From Actinomycetes bacterium (GTDB taxonomy: Bacteria > Auribacterota > JAJCYG01), in assembly GCA_029263055.1 (NCBI GenBank), contig JAJCYG010000058.1, positions 1 to 64,000 on the forward strand: a stretch of 64,000 nucleotides of DNA, written 5' to 3'. Positions 63,701-64,000 of this stretch are shown here, in pieces (positions within the stretch are counted from its first letter, which is position 1; every line of letters starts with the position of its first letter). Position numbers and translations under genes: made by a program. The notes beneath the pieces are model-generated. The model was not told the origin of the DNA, did no database searches, and saw only the letters and a program-made list of their open reading frames with translations.

Positions 63701-64000
63701 ATTCGGTTGCTCCTGACACTGTCACAGGAAGAATCCAAGATTGTTGCTCAACAGTAAGTGAAGAGTTTTGGTCAGTAATAATTTGAATAAAACGATCGGT
63801 TTGCAAATCTAAAAATTGATCTAGATCGCTCTTGTTTAAAAGTGCTCCAAGTAAAAAGTCAATCTGGCCAAAAAAGGTGGGAGCATCCTCTTCACTCAAC
63901 CTGTATAAATTTTTATCGACAAAATGCTTTGCTTCACTCGTAGGATAAAACCTTAATTTAAGTAACGCCAGCTTAACCGCAGATATTTGTCCCGCATCAA
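36714..64000 (-). CDS. Giant membrane glycosyltransferase fused to tandem TolC-like modules (5' end beyond window)
   Basis: The frame is open from the right edge to a tandem TAG TAG at 36716-36711, giving 9,094 residues in the window. A TTG at 63899 is not the start: 33 in-frame codons of similar composition continue upstream to the edge. Order along the chain: helical N-terminal part (to about 62080); Pro/Ala linker (62070-61760); membrane block (61740-60620); GT2-like domain with a huge insertion (60520-57340); very long membrane block (57330-54640); Gln/Arg-rich helical region; tandem TolC/OEP-like modules (51600-47150, possibly more on either side); long helical region; alpha/beta segments (near 40150-39690); tandem repeats (39080-38150); Lys/Pro linker (38150-37920); and a helical plus alpha/beta C-terminus. 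Inferred role: a polymer synthase joined to its own outer-membrane exit channel. Other fold assignments remain possible for the long helical parts. Confidence 0.93.
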   Translation of the reverse strand, partial: DAGQISAVKLALLKLRFYPTSEAKHFVDKNLYRLSEEDAPTFFGQIDFLLGALLNKSDLDQFLDLQTDRFIQIITDQNSSLTVEQQSWILPVTVSGATESLSLNELVVADSKKVLSDDKIIKGVVIALLDAFAHRLETDFAGETDPGDGKGGPLTIAARIKDEVAADKSTEEYFGMIQRFKDKFQSQEQVGIFDLIEREDTLETFVQRANLVLGFYPLALGLTQEDEYEEDETQAAEVEKVEDAEVVGMLGGDVAPTAPSEEEVLLSELRSYFISLASAPNPILYKKDLRKALALISQAPKPVQEAALALVDSTADRVDLLIQATLQFRLQRWSEAADQVIENQLVQSSLVLARNNLEDVSGLRTKIKNLSSFLQSFNTEQTVLYFETLESKISDLETEEQAKVREGLDRVFSLVFSHYGAQYGYDVFISRQTDRLAEALSEEYNVSDWVNGQAKESIQTLPQVKPVAVEMLRPLLERMKLSLTKTQFVDRDYAARVESGDITDPSLRFNQEQLRQIQADAFVKQVDLLLAQLTGENRPSIIEIHTVLRHIKDINEQWRISNENQFSLIEENFTFSSDSFLQEFPLAESLMHYLNQINGEDSSYSQLELYEIFFANPISKTIALYPVTAFLAPYLLTKKPQVPAVQYGDLEMGIAEAPPEGSTVPSADPTDIDLDAVQGLGGAPVAARVQPVQRVRQRPEEPTVTAEAVTPATPLPAVTQPAAPVGPQTPDRQLAANQAGKDKDDEEEYSGVIPNTLRLLWRVIAGLIAIGSPLVEGFFESGAMVTASFNGVSFYLSSALFFFAAMWIVTAIVINDGRKLETERQRLKREAEGDASRFRQVVRKIIDAFSPLIGVGVSAYTINQLALMGGIAVAASPFFFPVVFFALLIFVLPLFSETRLIKNNILRSNLTSIYLTAEAFAVGVVLATVFPGSFLYMLLGLTLAVVVGGVIRVFNKMPSRNKGEFWAKLIGFSTALLLLPDLIRVVAQPLVQGGVGTAFYAHVDALASLAQALASQNFLFIIGSFIIAFPFIRAVWATRGNDEKAQRWGNAYVGGAFVVVALALFWFYPQIAQLLINGFGADSFGILSTLANGTHFISYWASFFAAEPTALTQAVVVGAFFAIAKGIHSVWTFRPRTRGTSSDRRNQKVTRVEENKVDNATVEGMTLFTPVHNEDIHIIIKGLRMHQRSAGYYKEQLATRGLDHRVNIARADDYLYLLADKVKPKAEKTGAYFNELREDVLRHNAVNPLSDPRPMEDLLDYQDVITFVIQELRYKDPKMSFQSAYEAALEMVEGLLDDLNPYRDRLRSLKEVIEVNKVFDVADAEKKWKADQSHNKAWTRHEVMDEALKRLHVVQTDRLRGTGDLTDKVLDLILVKAYRNKIESNLEPVADADAVSELSRMNLEMADSALVLNSFKWVTQFMSKDNEDNTNDNFFGEALYRLGVTEENFENLQQLYVRTAFYETQKIQYTSRPKHGEVLDKGKVYRRHGLFPKASNQSVPFQIDFALEEVVKLSKRLGDTFAPVLNRHKAWMILKTEPVWTIQTKILKKIDPKNGGLSYTDAYREVKKELLDQNQIHPIVFAWMEQKAGHRFMAEILNTSVEASQKIEEDLALQEKVVQHHHARSLTKEEKVIQTVATSLSVSYRTARLIVQSEDSSSANENKKARKKALFYLLAEINGISNDADNETLLAEIRGVPSVPFVGSLVPIDPLAPDHPVWEEQVENLSKAIKAKADDLIDLALGRSQALQKWAFMSAAEVLGLSVQMTDRVENNLKEFAEEIRDEEGRALTRSEEIMKTIASALSISYSTVEKIFEIENKLTENEKEEARKFALNLLVAESNGIDSDPSVNPDWEVEVQLLGEEELTDGIEILELVLEYKQSLNEIKMASVLRYQEDVLNKRVNEVAQADGNLSVIPLSPRHKELIRIITQHLAESDPLKAQFPSNVSVREWELYYDVWTDASFLRRAPTESEVTARFREVLYAQGIRGFLGDQVHDTMHEELGWGDLISNKVNGEPAEHYMGLNKILQFDDKSSWAATQGTWEMAKFMFENPNLAIVQSTTEANNSDENMVTRNVGPLVGIFSKEIVPTNDMTFAYGHNQLVSRVSLRASLAFDPHIRGKDYRRNVKKRIGSPGSEKIWSQGFGVRPLTNVMHSRSGRTFIAEDAQQQMMSTELINPVTGHKFDSITVTTGYEGTSEGVVPDFNVTSSVRTWKFAKGAWELLGNTVTEVFKNAPRLYSWPVFGTVAFLLMQAGIRGWTVFGLPFPFPDLSYGISTISIYFQQFGISPFGLLLFVGSLLVMNLLWQTAKQIWEKRHTGSKWKAFQMVVASVLLTGIAVGFGLLFYNLGLHQVALSLGQALFNLEFVGLVRELLGPTLYGLVKFALVVYAGLKTVRFVMLRGEVSEVLSKLPFVGEWIRYYSTREVAEGNFFASLAKAGIVSLLVAQYLGAVGPAVALGSAVPLVVIAALFNSYTLEDKIDPSKKVLKAAVGTQGTFTNLVSAGAKVVRWQVLIEALEAVRASSYQGFKTWGGRFWNGFFLTASAALILVSNNYSSLISENVISGFRSVVVDLFGPFPGMEQVLTNMGAVITNALDWLPSWEIISNPALTSVFGLEVVQLLLLALVVAVPIYIIFYVGFSQTIETLKNPSRLLGVFKVRYLLPLTAITIAATGWSPKIAGVTLFEPFWNGFLAGLGAFPVELALFFGFTFVIGGIVYFSLGGVIPQKVKNAVKTWPGIRTFHRVLVGASKARGLFTEDMLSFFKNPRVPWTAKVQFASNLFGFVILLPLMILTFANIWIWNLGISNVYTAMPLMLLPFGIIASLAPNAINLESFANEKVSRMTSFFRISPDDKRGEYAPAKFLKKYLAHKQLRYVVILGVILLAPILMPLAYLFLTWYYTAQMPSQMFGATGQMFGSVKRASHTGVKANVNVESKTFREILVSIYSKSIIYTQLMGLGLIGSIGYGVLIGTIPMNNLVLWAVLGMNLFIGLGMIVSPIIFSREIVAKTSSMVGSFKLLIYNAVKRVFLNPVVPVLLLLIGAVGPFIPQIGLPGLIALGAGAVLLGISIFFFDSSVKTPAFRTAGERFKRFEEKHIQPWLRRLVFSAFLFLSSSLFWSGLLSNQGPSWLPQRLRALVAQLNRVNPIRKSDEDADLRQLELQLANQSLNDLQQTSIRLIGLRGSTARLNQAIHEAGLMVQDRQGRTSIIEARRRTLQLSKVEALTAMQFASTRNVDVTRLINHLNQLRQKEIQAILAYEQLATNVNSSTSFNARSFQAFIQQIGQLKVDYDEVSNVIGLFETQLRNQGLSLNDPSLEAVTRLVNRLRDLAVQNRGSWVQLESYLASQGELVSQGVQDKPVIGAIQGGLQLAQIERLASDDADLFTQQVDREIARADTALRREQRLLTEAQRWLAHLTQVKDSNELQIRELAQHYNLLHIRMNAASERARQYNASELLAGLGDVSGLAYSFSYNPIWIEQIMEAEDLYTQILTQYTSVSGSQVDADANKERLLTAIQSARNNPLGRTIWTGNGTASLDNLKAVVERLEAGSSLSWAEVKRHLVQGLPFIRQLQAGTLSTDYTARYYTEMTHDLDLSYAHSLIYAPNRQAPRAQFQTNRRAEVISDLSQDRIDWSLFEQVLRREFGNHRAVEFAGIRSQVYRLFRNEIQYLNRDQATVNRVLAVLNIRGEVSNADLVSEISRRPVLSRTRALALLQQLKDTGVVNGEGQTIKLPANFLQESVLNQRMLDEVLAEGVLARQGYQALSTQIRSELPAALNERTQVQLRLSVRLGNIHGYDGVSGFARIIRQREEDDIEIRIRGIAQLIADLSSGGSEDILRIPLSELVIPAFVQGSTRLARAQNYLAYLRATLDELDELRLAEEGVARAQEKVRATQPQILARLRLSAGDKYDEEISMLQGRRLQQRQLVHRLTQRAIQADQTWFRQLSRLREYLQRLSHRHASGAPIRVVVDRLLVQLERYEQVVGEADLARERYVSELIRFTLTERRADGLSRLANLRTLHRQKETTLNTLGETIRTDLQTLAGLDQSTLAEWIRTERDTRAASFNFQDYLVNRLLRRLPVAISDILNVRAASQTSYFRDVREIGLRDRIGTIDAVLAGLDSHSTRRVVPLPGSGRTSGGVVPAVSGTSFLVTTDNLATGVMQDSRVVAAQAGLERARLQRTSRYRRFAPRVAAVLGASDFATEGTATDSSPRETDLTVGARASVSLSVQDLIEASQVNRAVQEQEHAVHQAAQQVLMERFIAASDVLFSRQKVELGRAHIEGLRLVLSETETKYREGRASASDVALVRTEISREELNLIVFRSEVFQAEATLRRILNIPSNQSLRFNDLGIEIDQIRSTVAQLQNGALTRMLEHAGISRETLTASRGQNLDLLRAQNRGEQIQAGLRSAASTSIFHTEMGEHWSALSLVPRVLVNFSYAHDFVDSTNTLTADARLIWTIFDTQTGRNIRRQVALSDLNSREQLRILHDEKLRTEQVYRAQVETQQRFATLLQHLGDAAGRMRTVDIPALRRAYQNHPTTENLRELMAALRLQANAMDSASVRQRWMRETLGAQRGQNLVPDTWNGQVQNLTDVFRDIPNRMIQNHPEILFRDSEIQLAQTMLDTTGGLWVFDRFSLQGLAGARYQNFTGNSNNVPGRFSNGQWYVGARAEVRINTLIDEQQALHTAEIREHTAQKAVAQFNLRKRGIETLIRIIVLNQALVVPTTGGTNRQFRVNQDNPTQATTELLQLLNQFQSLPGMRARIQADLLAATQNRNETLFTLERLTRQLAIELGMNPRALQLNINMTLNESNMNTLVAQFADLVRAGRSAQTELRRAQEARIAAERRLREERNSISGTFLNNGVLFAEYTYARSFNGNGDEHQLIAGIDLAALFSRDESSRRRSRDRFYSSSSRLSVTPGQDSARAIRSRTEAAAALRRATERKRTTGQELLQAEQAWTRVRGDTSVTNQRLFFDARRRYLRAVSADREALMNLGLAQITALYHEVPNVTSATHSTTPAQVRNYSSNQTYLEAAMTHSSIMQSAQSNLQQKQTALQTALDSAGILNRLIRFDGYQLEYTGRQFENRPNNGSNIVTHEGMARVLFHLNPSASVRATVLQAYLDYVRALELKARTEAQERLRIMQDLMGVAVSGDQLYVLTETLKGYHNSLTDTVVRVGSTRGIVSAWAGLAGRGNRILADDDLSILRDILEIEYDGTLELMLAARNFSRLSAGGDATNQAILDQVNQFVHGQAAPEFNRDEKRRIMDMIATAFNGPQTPAPYLTLALTKLSSLQIHRFLNTTNPAHITSMVNLGGFGEFAEPARRVAAQTLLENLNNFVQENAEVQESLNIFSIKEQQLNQLRQRNQDGLNLLKLNVGLNSQDTLTVTGIERLGLHRYNGRRVLPTEFQALLSSSNLDIEALNEAEANLLRTSDLLTTLGTHSEVMQFVLTGQDPTTDAARQEIERLNLQPWGNNTFEYIFLRNMRLGGGAGVNNFNFSNSDGNPTLQAFLEIGLDYLFISEIDDAIERTYLAQEATRIGTSMNDIRAHLQQVFRDLVRANMEFHANKNLITTNQALLNALNAEHRNGIGSLQDRQRAVQALANARRAQINAFMRFTVAAGVLENYGVNIADFLQRSSRRSAEPGSESLSERLQASPMGSSLFELGMRSGYFDISGTQTATYQIELGRREIEGYEANIASAQQLMAYFTARPSVEIRNQFNLTIRDLRRTMGHIEGEMRILMRRPIALHRQLHWNKLARRVALVATTPAVEDWHDGIMSSINTRSHNMAHELVALYDAQDTRSQEELYRLTGSRSGSFEITDTAFNNLFRHPRTGEGWSRRLRTSVQPAIDALRQRDPLQANILQELVNEKITEFETLLRARRTSFNNNRTLDREFRDYNRALRLDEARLAATEAPENESDADEELRERIQGVINTEAAALYNRFYQFIDRHSDDNPSESQRALAVAGEMRNVRSLRTLNEDSLLPGSTPEIEQADQVVQGRFRVQQWNSFRPRFTQMDLIWTDALRDRFISILSDKSLVESLLADSTYGTRGGKGNAPRTALTRLVRFIDAYHQAAAVRNQFQQAPTELTQSPIWNELINTYGFTTENARAFILRYERYAKTSPMNMNTVGGRRAFLTNLFDLSQENATRLAQQSTYTDLIRRMNEDRVVHYFRTVQRMERIQAIMHRAMGSFIHLATHDEMAAVIEANEDNPSEEGAYITRQRNEITRIQRNIARIQAQQGQSQLLRLDQPKEEATLFDLSLQRLSQSLNGLTRGFLAPLTRPRVVELSDDLAAFYQQRQTILRLKYQLAYQTQNRSSREVANTLSQSDINAQMAALQRQYAELFNRLIDNDHTWPLVQQFQQDLNQGFQDGATTYRGLTAIRGDLQRQLVDLQLERALEGDFSSVEPNSLASSVDLARREVAAASNRLNNASPDAQVTSNEMFNRSLLRLSELEQQLFRTSGVDPNQFQREAQAFFRANGVEDVSAFAATLSFPQEQIMASLNTVITTEIARLNAEQDPTSLATRSRQIELLNQARERLREYTASVATYKELLVQYYVNLQFNISRRAQSRVLSYTDAMKLHRSMAQALATSREIQSIRATLNAKGAEIISLVTHEDVKNPSSGAGIDVTEILARTHSGTQAQAEIQSIHDDYFFEQVLAPFYMNVARDRALILSQRFRTQRNAEPNRPDILVTFEFLDQQIRDLTQEKARFVNAIPMARHARIYDQALRLIFPADAAARTRLQQHPVGAQRLIGQALVFFRQDLQQIFTQNRDFIAEGDRNGGYVGDEERRNRYQLLTRLRQATIVDALGGNGFIPVQSFQAMQVLRQVYTKYLSYDTRIAAIEEQKTALVLNPSSAFRNLMPGFVQGLVPQADSQTSILWILQELLREKQNDTSLDGVARKQATEALALMQGEHGIMRVFRDWTITQVQFDEFREQLRRGELDANDPAVRRQQQQYESRAATLIGEFEARFAILAEKMRKTPFLNTLIQEMEQRVERLGVVENFAQIMQGLRDHAGLQLWGFVERAEGVRNSLIIERDMGRRYMLHLDSEGANLQARAQWQSYIDRLKITETLSYGHEEAFFFALTGSTQGGKETLPGNPAYRAIRNYRNLLGKMNQVNERLDQPNRPVVEADYDRFLNNKHVPLNYVVLNDPYIRREFNGQQIALPRSFEGDPYVYLSDVAQMIQWKVREGQFEHARSYSNFLAYRFLMDVKETGEFNLFNSVYDLQSTDAIRLNGQYVQSVKSNSELLEALVFMVSQIGDTRSLPYIYYLTHQLSQVTSGATVDAASEAARIQALRSAHQLLGQPRIQRLPMTDFMASLERLMVTEAVSTNPAVRTKLVEMMTWFRGAPGTVGAQALPASNIALVNLKNAVFENNFQIKSTASIETITHTFMLIRTLGLRQVNAAWGSSLTEADLTRMVQQARRIIETRRLVSQYDARFEGLSLEEGRLRSLGSYAGDREVVTRLLADVQGDKTAYLERLDEAGLIHWNVAGYGTRVVSTQDTLNYYFFLRAYQLLTPEKAAEAQEFLTAASRQASLGGQGIPEVLAEDPLTHRSARRLHIGSSALASLFLNGVNLATSATAPLPSVQTNRGRAEVTQVVRENVNHVFANTSFSTANTQLELKPMTANTAGEVTQVELVLNLTKAPSIDQFASSQFQENIFQYARDLRDQTGNIPNWMSLSDGLVQIQLSLRLTVDPVTHAVTGVEVNLPANIDAAIRAELEPALSSLQTRLNGVQIQGLSLARWAVLANVDSEANRMARSANVLRILRTGLMQTRFQHLRTALIANGNLAADATPVDYPLDEALIRATTAYIEAVRQNPSSQNRDVEHALNRVKVFLSAGVTTRDPLTLNLRLVRDMESYRQRRLGSLTTLRNLLQRLGFTTSNTSLAELVDAYSRYRQSNETLAPHVMQNMVEAEDALIRLQLDLTQEHLRALPLQKLWSLVPTDIQNGVNVVVVYGDKSITGTLTEGLLEQELTRSHLNDWVTVNGITLTGRSLSHSADETALMGRLGVAAQNPAGIAVSSASIENAHLIVLTDASQMAQLMRTHPTAFPKVVLLNDLIGTTQLDSARRLHGRGTTPEAAQQFATRYTEILRMGLVPQLQELKTERVDGQASPSLESMIAPLYREWSTANPAATFDQQFAEAMRLFQEASFVVGYPKLSLREFMNHTILLEVAQEISSRYPGELTGTLHLDDSELVERLIELDSLDQKREHSVLAGLIRLIEDFEARNVTGLVVPRGEEQLLPRLEQNGREILMAQVTHLAFQQSVTRFVEDAQSLVSDLMAVQLFNQIDPNFTLLVEPDVVDQYDISSDSGVVNQIEITKERLLEETREWFRLQQIDENNPIQIRIVPGNADDPVEFRVAPSGRIEMVLPVDHLMSLSRIQLGRDTIAAFNQRNRHQRDASRQVVGERGINLRVDRDVAVAHQMVGPNNFVDGLQRLVPRLRELAAQNSLHPNSVVIVRVIKGDATVTPNVRAVADIVRTYIDVTDGWVQEQVAALPAVQSVNSVEAFNERYQHQRGAGSATAPRGIELRTNVPEAELQRLQAAGLMAKIERLVPRFRALADTVNRSGRNRIVLIVSSTHSRDVVVDNLSDLRRVTIVLTPAQVEAELAALDKQADPPSGNKGAGKPAQAEKKSAADPKPGTKPTTKPVGKPKKDVPAKVDRVEPPTTKPAAKPQPNKRGQERTALKDGFSKVATDSKEAARIFQNQFGEAMNSESSEGLKTLVQENPDMRIEIFALASVKRVRQLQAMDKTTGEAQVNAARAVVSTIKFLLNTFSKELHQKKNDELQKQLKRAQAIIKKSETEKAEKSGQRSMKSGLGLDLKAMLAYESGDPKAALKKMLQGVLVGSQKEGKNPRLVQQLTPAYERMPAEAEVKNFIWKLSHLNKLMGGEYTELTLTTLSQSELERFYEMYQTYSKTLSAELSLDEREHALVRSFLEEKAKTEQRLDRELELVKETMKNSKALLVLNLEGLESSQIEQIQNQLADVPNLLVAIIVGSENDADRLSAQLEDTENIYAGTTRTLTALRESAWMVFEVTQYSNSDFGDQLMNQMVIEEVLRHLVPEQAPSELEEMLEGAQQEQQSEQNFGVAA
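37920..38150 (-). other. Lys/Pro-rich basic linker
   Basis: About 75 residues of Lys, Pro, Ala and Thr (runs like KPTTKPVGKPKKD) separate the repeats from the C-terminal domain. They are strongly basic, unlike the acidic linkers elsewhere in the locus. Such KP/PT tracts often cross or contact peptidoglycan or other polyanions. Confidence 0.75.
38150..39080 (-). repeat. Three tandem repeats of about 118 residues near the C-terminus of the right giant protein
   Basis: Two clear units align: AAFNQRNRHQRD with EAFNERYQHQRG, RGINLRV with RGIELRT, LQRLVPRLRELAA with IERLVPRFRALAD, and WVQEQVAAL with QVEAELAAL. A third, partial unit precedes them (NPIQIRIVPGNADD, IEMVLPVDHLMSL). The pattern is a small alpha/beta fold with a central strand such as SVVIVRVI or RIVLIVSS. 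Function unknown. Confidence 0.7.
47150..48960 (-). other. TolC/OEP-like module 3
   Basis: First half: YLEAAMTHSSIMQSAQSN, FDGYQLEYTGRQFENRP, GMARVLFHLNPSASVRA, helices. Second half, longer: FEYIFLRNMRLGGG, TLQAFLEIGLDYLFISE, then helices with AHLQQVFRDLVRANMEF, NGIGSLQDRQRAVQALANAR and a C-terminal AAGVLENYGVN. This module brings the visible total to six hairpins. A possible seventh (LFELGMRSGYFDIS and TATYQIELG, near 46990) follows. Confidence 0.6.
48990..50245 (-). other. TolC/OEP-like module 2
   Basis: First half: NHPEILFRDSEIQLAQ, FSLQGLAGARYQNFTG, QWYVGARAEVRINTL, helices, and a LAIELGMNPRALQL end. Second half: a helix with ARIAAERRLREE, VLFAEYTYARSFNGNGDEHQ, LIAGIDLAALFSRDES, then helices to ITALYHEVPN. 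The hairpin-helix-helix alternation matches the preceding module. Confidence 0.65.
50290..51600 (-). other. TolC/OEP-like module 1
   Basis: Typical outer-membrane efflux protein order. A helix with VVAAQAGLERAR leads to RFAPRVAAVLGAS and a second strand (DLTVGARASVSLSV), then long helices and the signature TKYREGRASASDVALVR, then L-RILNIPSNQSLRF. A second half-repeat follows, with SLVPRVLVNFSYAHDF and TADARLIWTIFDTQTGRN. That gives two beta-hairpins, the content of one TolC protomer. Confidence 0.75.
54640..57330 (-). other. Second, very long membrane block
   Basis: Nearly 900 residues rich in hydrophobic helices (such as FGLLLFVGSLLVMNLLW, LLLLALVVAVPIYIIFYV and FSAFLFLSSSLFWSGLL), with basic loops between them. 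This is far more than the few helices that follow the catalytic domain in ordinary GT2 synthases. It could form the polymer translocation path plus additional modules. The exact helix count needs a topology predictor. Confidence 0.8.
57340..60520 (-). other. GT2-like glycosyltransferase domain with an insertion of about 850 residues
   Basis: LFTPVHNEDI (near 60500) is the opening strand of a GT-A fold. ILQFDDKSSW (57925-57899) occupies the DxD position, FAYGHNQLVSR is near 57710, IAEDAQQQ is near 57515 (AED for TED), and VRTWKFAKG is near 57365 in place of the R/QxxRW motif. The order and the GHN and ED motifs match the glycosyltransferase of the left giant gene, so the two are probably paralogues. 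The catalytic acids are kept. The insertion between strand one and the DDK motif is helical and carries duplicated HTH-like units. Confidence 0.65.
58540..59240 (-). repeat. Tandem duplication of about 163 residues with HTH-like motifs inside the glycosyltransferase
   Basis: Two units repeat at about 490-bp spacing. RSLTKEEKVIQTVATSLSVS in one aligns with RALTRSEEIMKTIASALSIS in the other; both are followed by a helix with KKARKKAL or KEEARKFAL, then an L-AE-NGI motif. The preceding parts, MAEILNTSVEASQKI and SAAEVLGLSVQMTDRV, also align. Each unit thus has two helix-turn-helix-like segments of the form AxxLxxSxxTxxxI. Confidence 0.7.
60620..61740 (-). other. First membrane block of the right giant protein
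   Basis: About ten hydrophobic segments, for example LFFFAAMWIVTAIVI and FFFPVVFFALLIFVLPLF, lie directly before the glycosyltransferase domain. They are separated from the N-terminal helical part by a Pro/Ala/Gln linker and a charged KDKDDEEE stretch. This is the usual position of inner-membrane helices in processive synthases. Confidence 0.8.

Noticed and set aside
63897..63899. TTG at 63899 as start of the right giant gene
   Set aside because: The frame stays open for 33 further codons of similar composition to the window edge, and no convincing ribosome binding site precedes the TTG.
36714..64000. Modular NRPS/PKS megasynthase
   Set aside because: No condensation, adenylation, ketosynthase or carrier-protein motifs are present; the content is membrane helices, glycosyltransferase and TolC-like modules.
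1..64000. CRISPR arrays, IS elements, tRNA or rRNA genes
   Set aside because: No regularly spaced direct repeats, transposase motifs or cloverleaf-forming sequences were noticed, and there is almost no non-coding space.

Overview
All coding capacity in this window lies on the minus strand, in four very large genes. They are described here in transcription order, from right to left. (1) A giant gene of at least 9,094 codons enters from the right edge and ends at 36714. (2) A 3,625-residue exported protein occupies 36590-25713. (3) A 1,085-residue exported protein occupies 25626-22369. (4) A second giant gene starts at 22067 and stays open for 7,355 codons until it leaves the left edge. No tRNA, rRNA, IS element, CRISPR array or plus-strand gene was seen. 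The only non-coding gaps are 123, 86 and 301 bp, and each holds readable regulatory structure.

The organism is most likely a Gram-negative-type (two-membrane), moderately AT-rich bacterium of the Omnitrophota or a close relative. This is inferred from giant multi-domain membrane genes of the kind reported for that phylum, from signal peptides on three genes, and from TolC-like modules. No marker gene is present to prove it.

Region by region: the left giant gene (22067 to beyond 1) has a signal peptide and a DSHAN/GGFH domain. Then come an (alpha/alpha)6 glycosidase-like domain, RHS/YD-like repeats and a carbohydrate-binding-like jelly roll. A GT2/GT84-type glycosyltransferase follows, embedded in membrane helices, then acidic Pro/Ala-rich linkers and a HELGH metallopeptidase-like domain. 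Its 5' leader carries a consensus promoter, a class-I cyclic-di-GMP (GEMM-I) riboswitch and an overlapping intrinsic terminator. The gene immediately before it (22369-25626) encodes an exported protein with up to three GGDEF-like domains, the first reading GGDER. The next gene (25713-36590) combines the same DSHAN domain, a degenerate copy of the metallopeptidase domain, a PPP-phosphatase-like domain with a substituted catalytic His, an apparently intact PP2C phosphatase domain, and about 1,800 residues of helical, coiled-coil-like sequence. The right giant gene (36714 to beyond 64000) has a membrane block and a second GT2-like glycosyltransferase, with an insertion of about 850 residues that carries duplicated HTH-like units. 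A very long membrane block follows, then tandem TolC/OEP-like modules, a long helical region, triplicated repeats and a Lys/Pro-rich linker.

Taken together, the window reads as an envelope-spanning polysaccharide synthesis, export and modification locus built from very few, extremely long polypeptides, at least one of them under c-di-GMP riboswitch control. Domain calls come from motif reading by eye; no searches were run.
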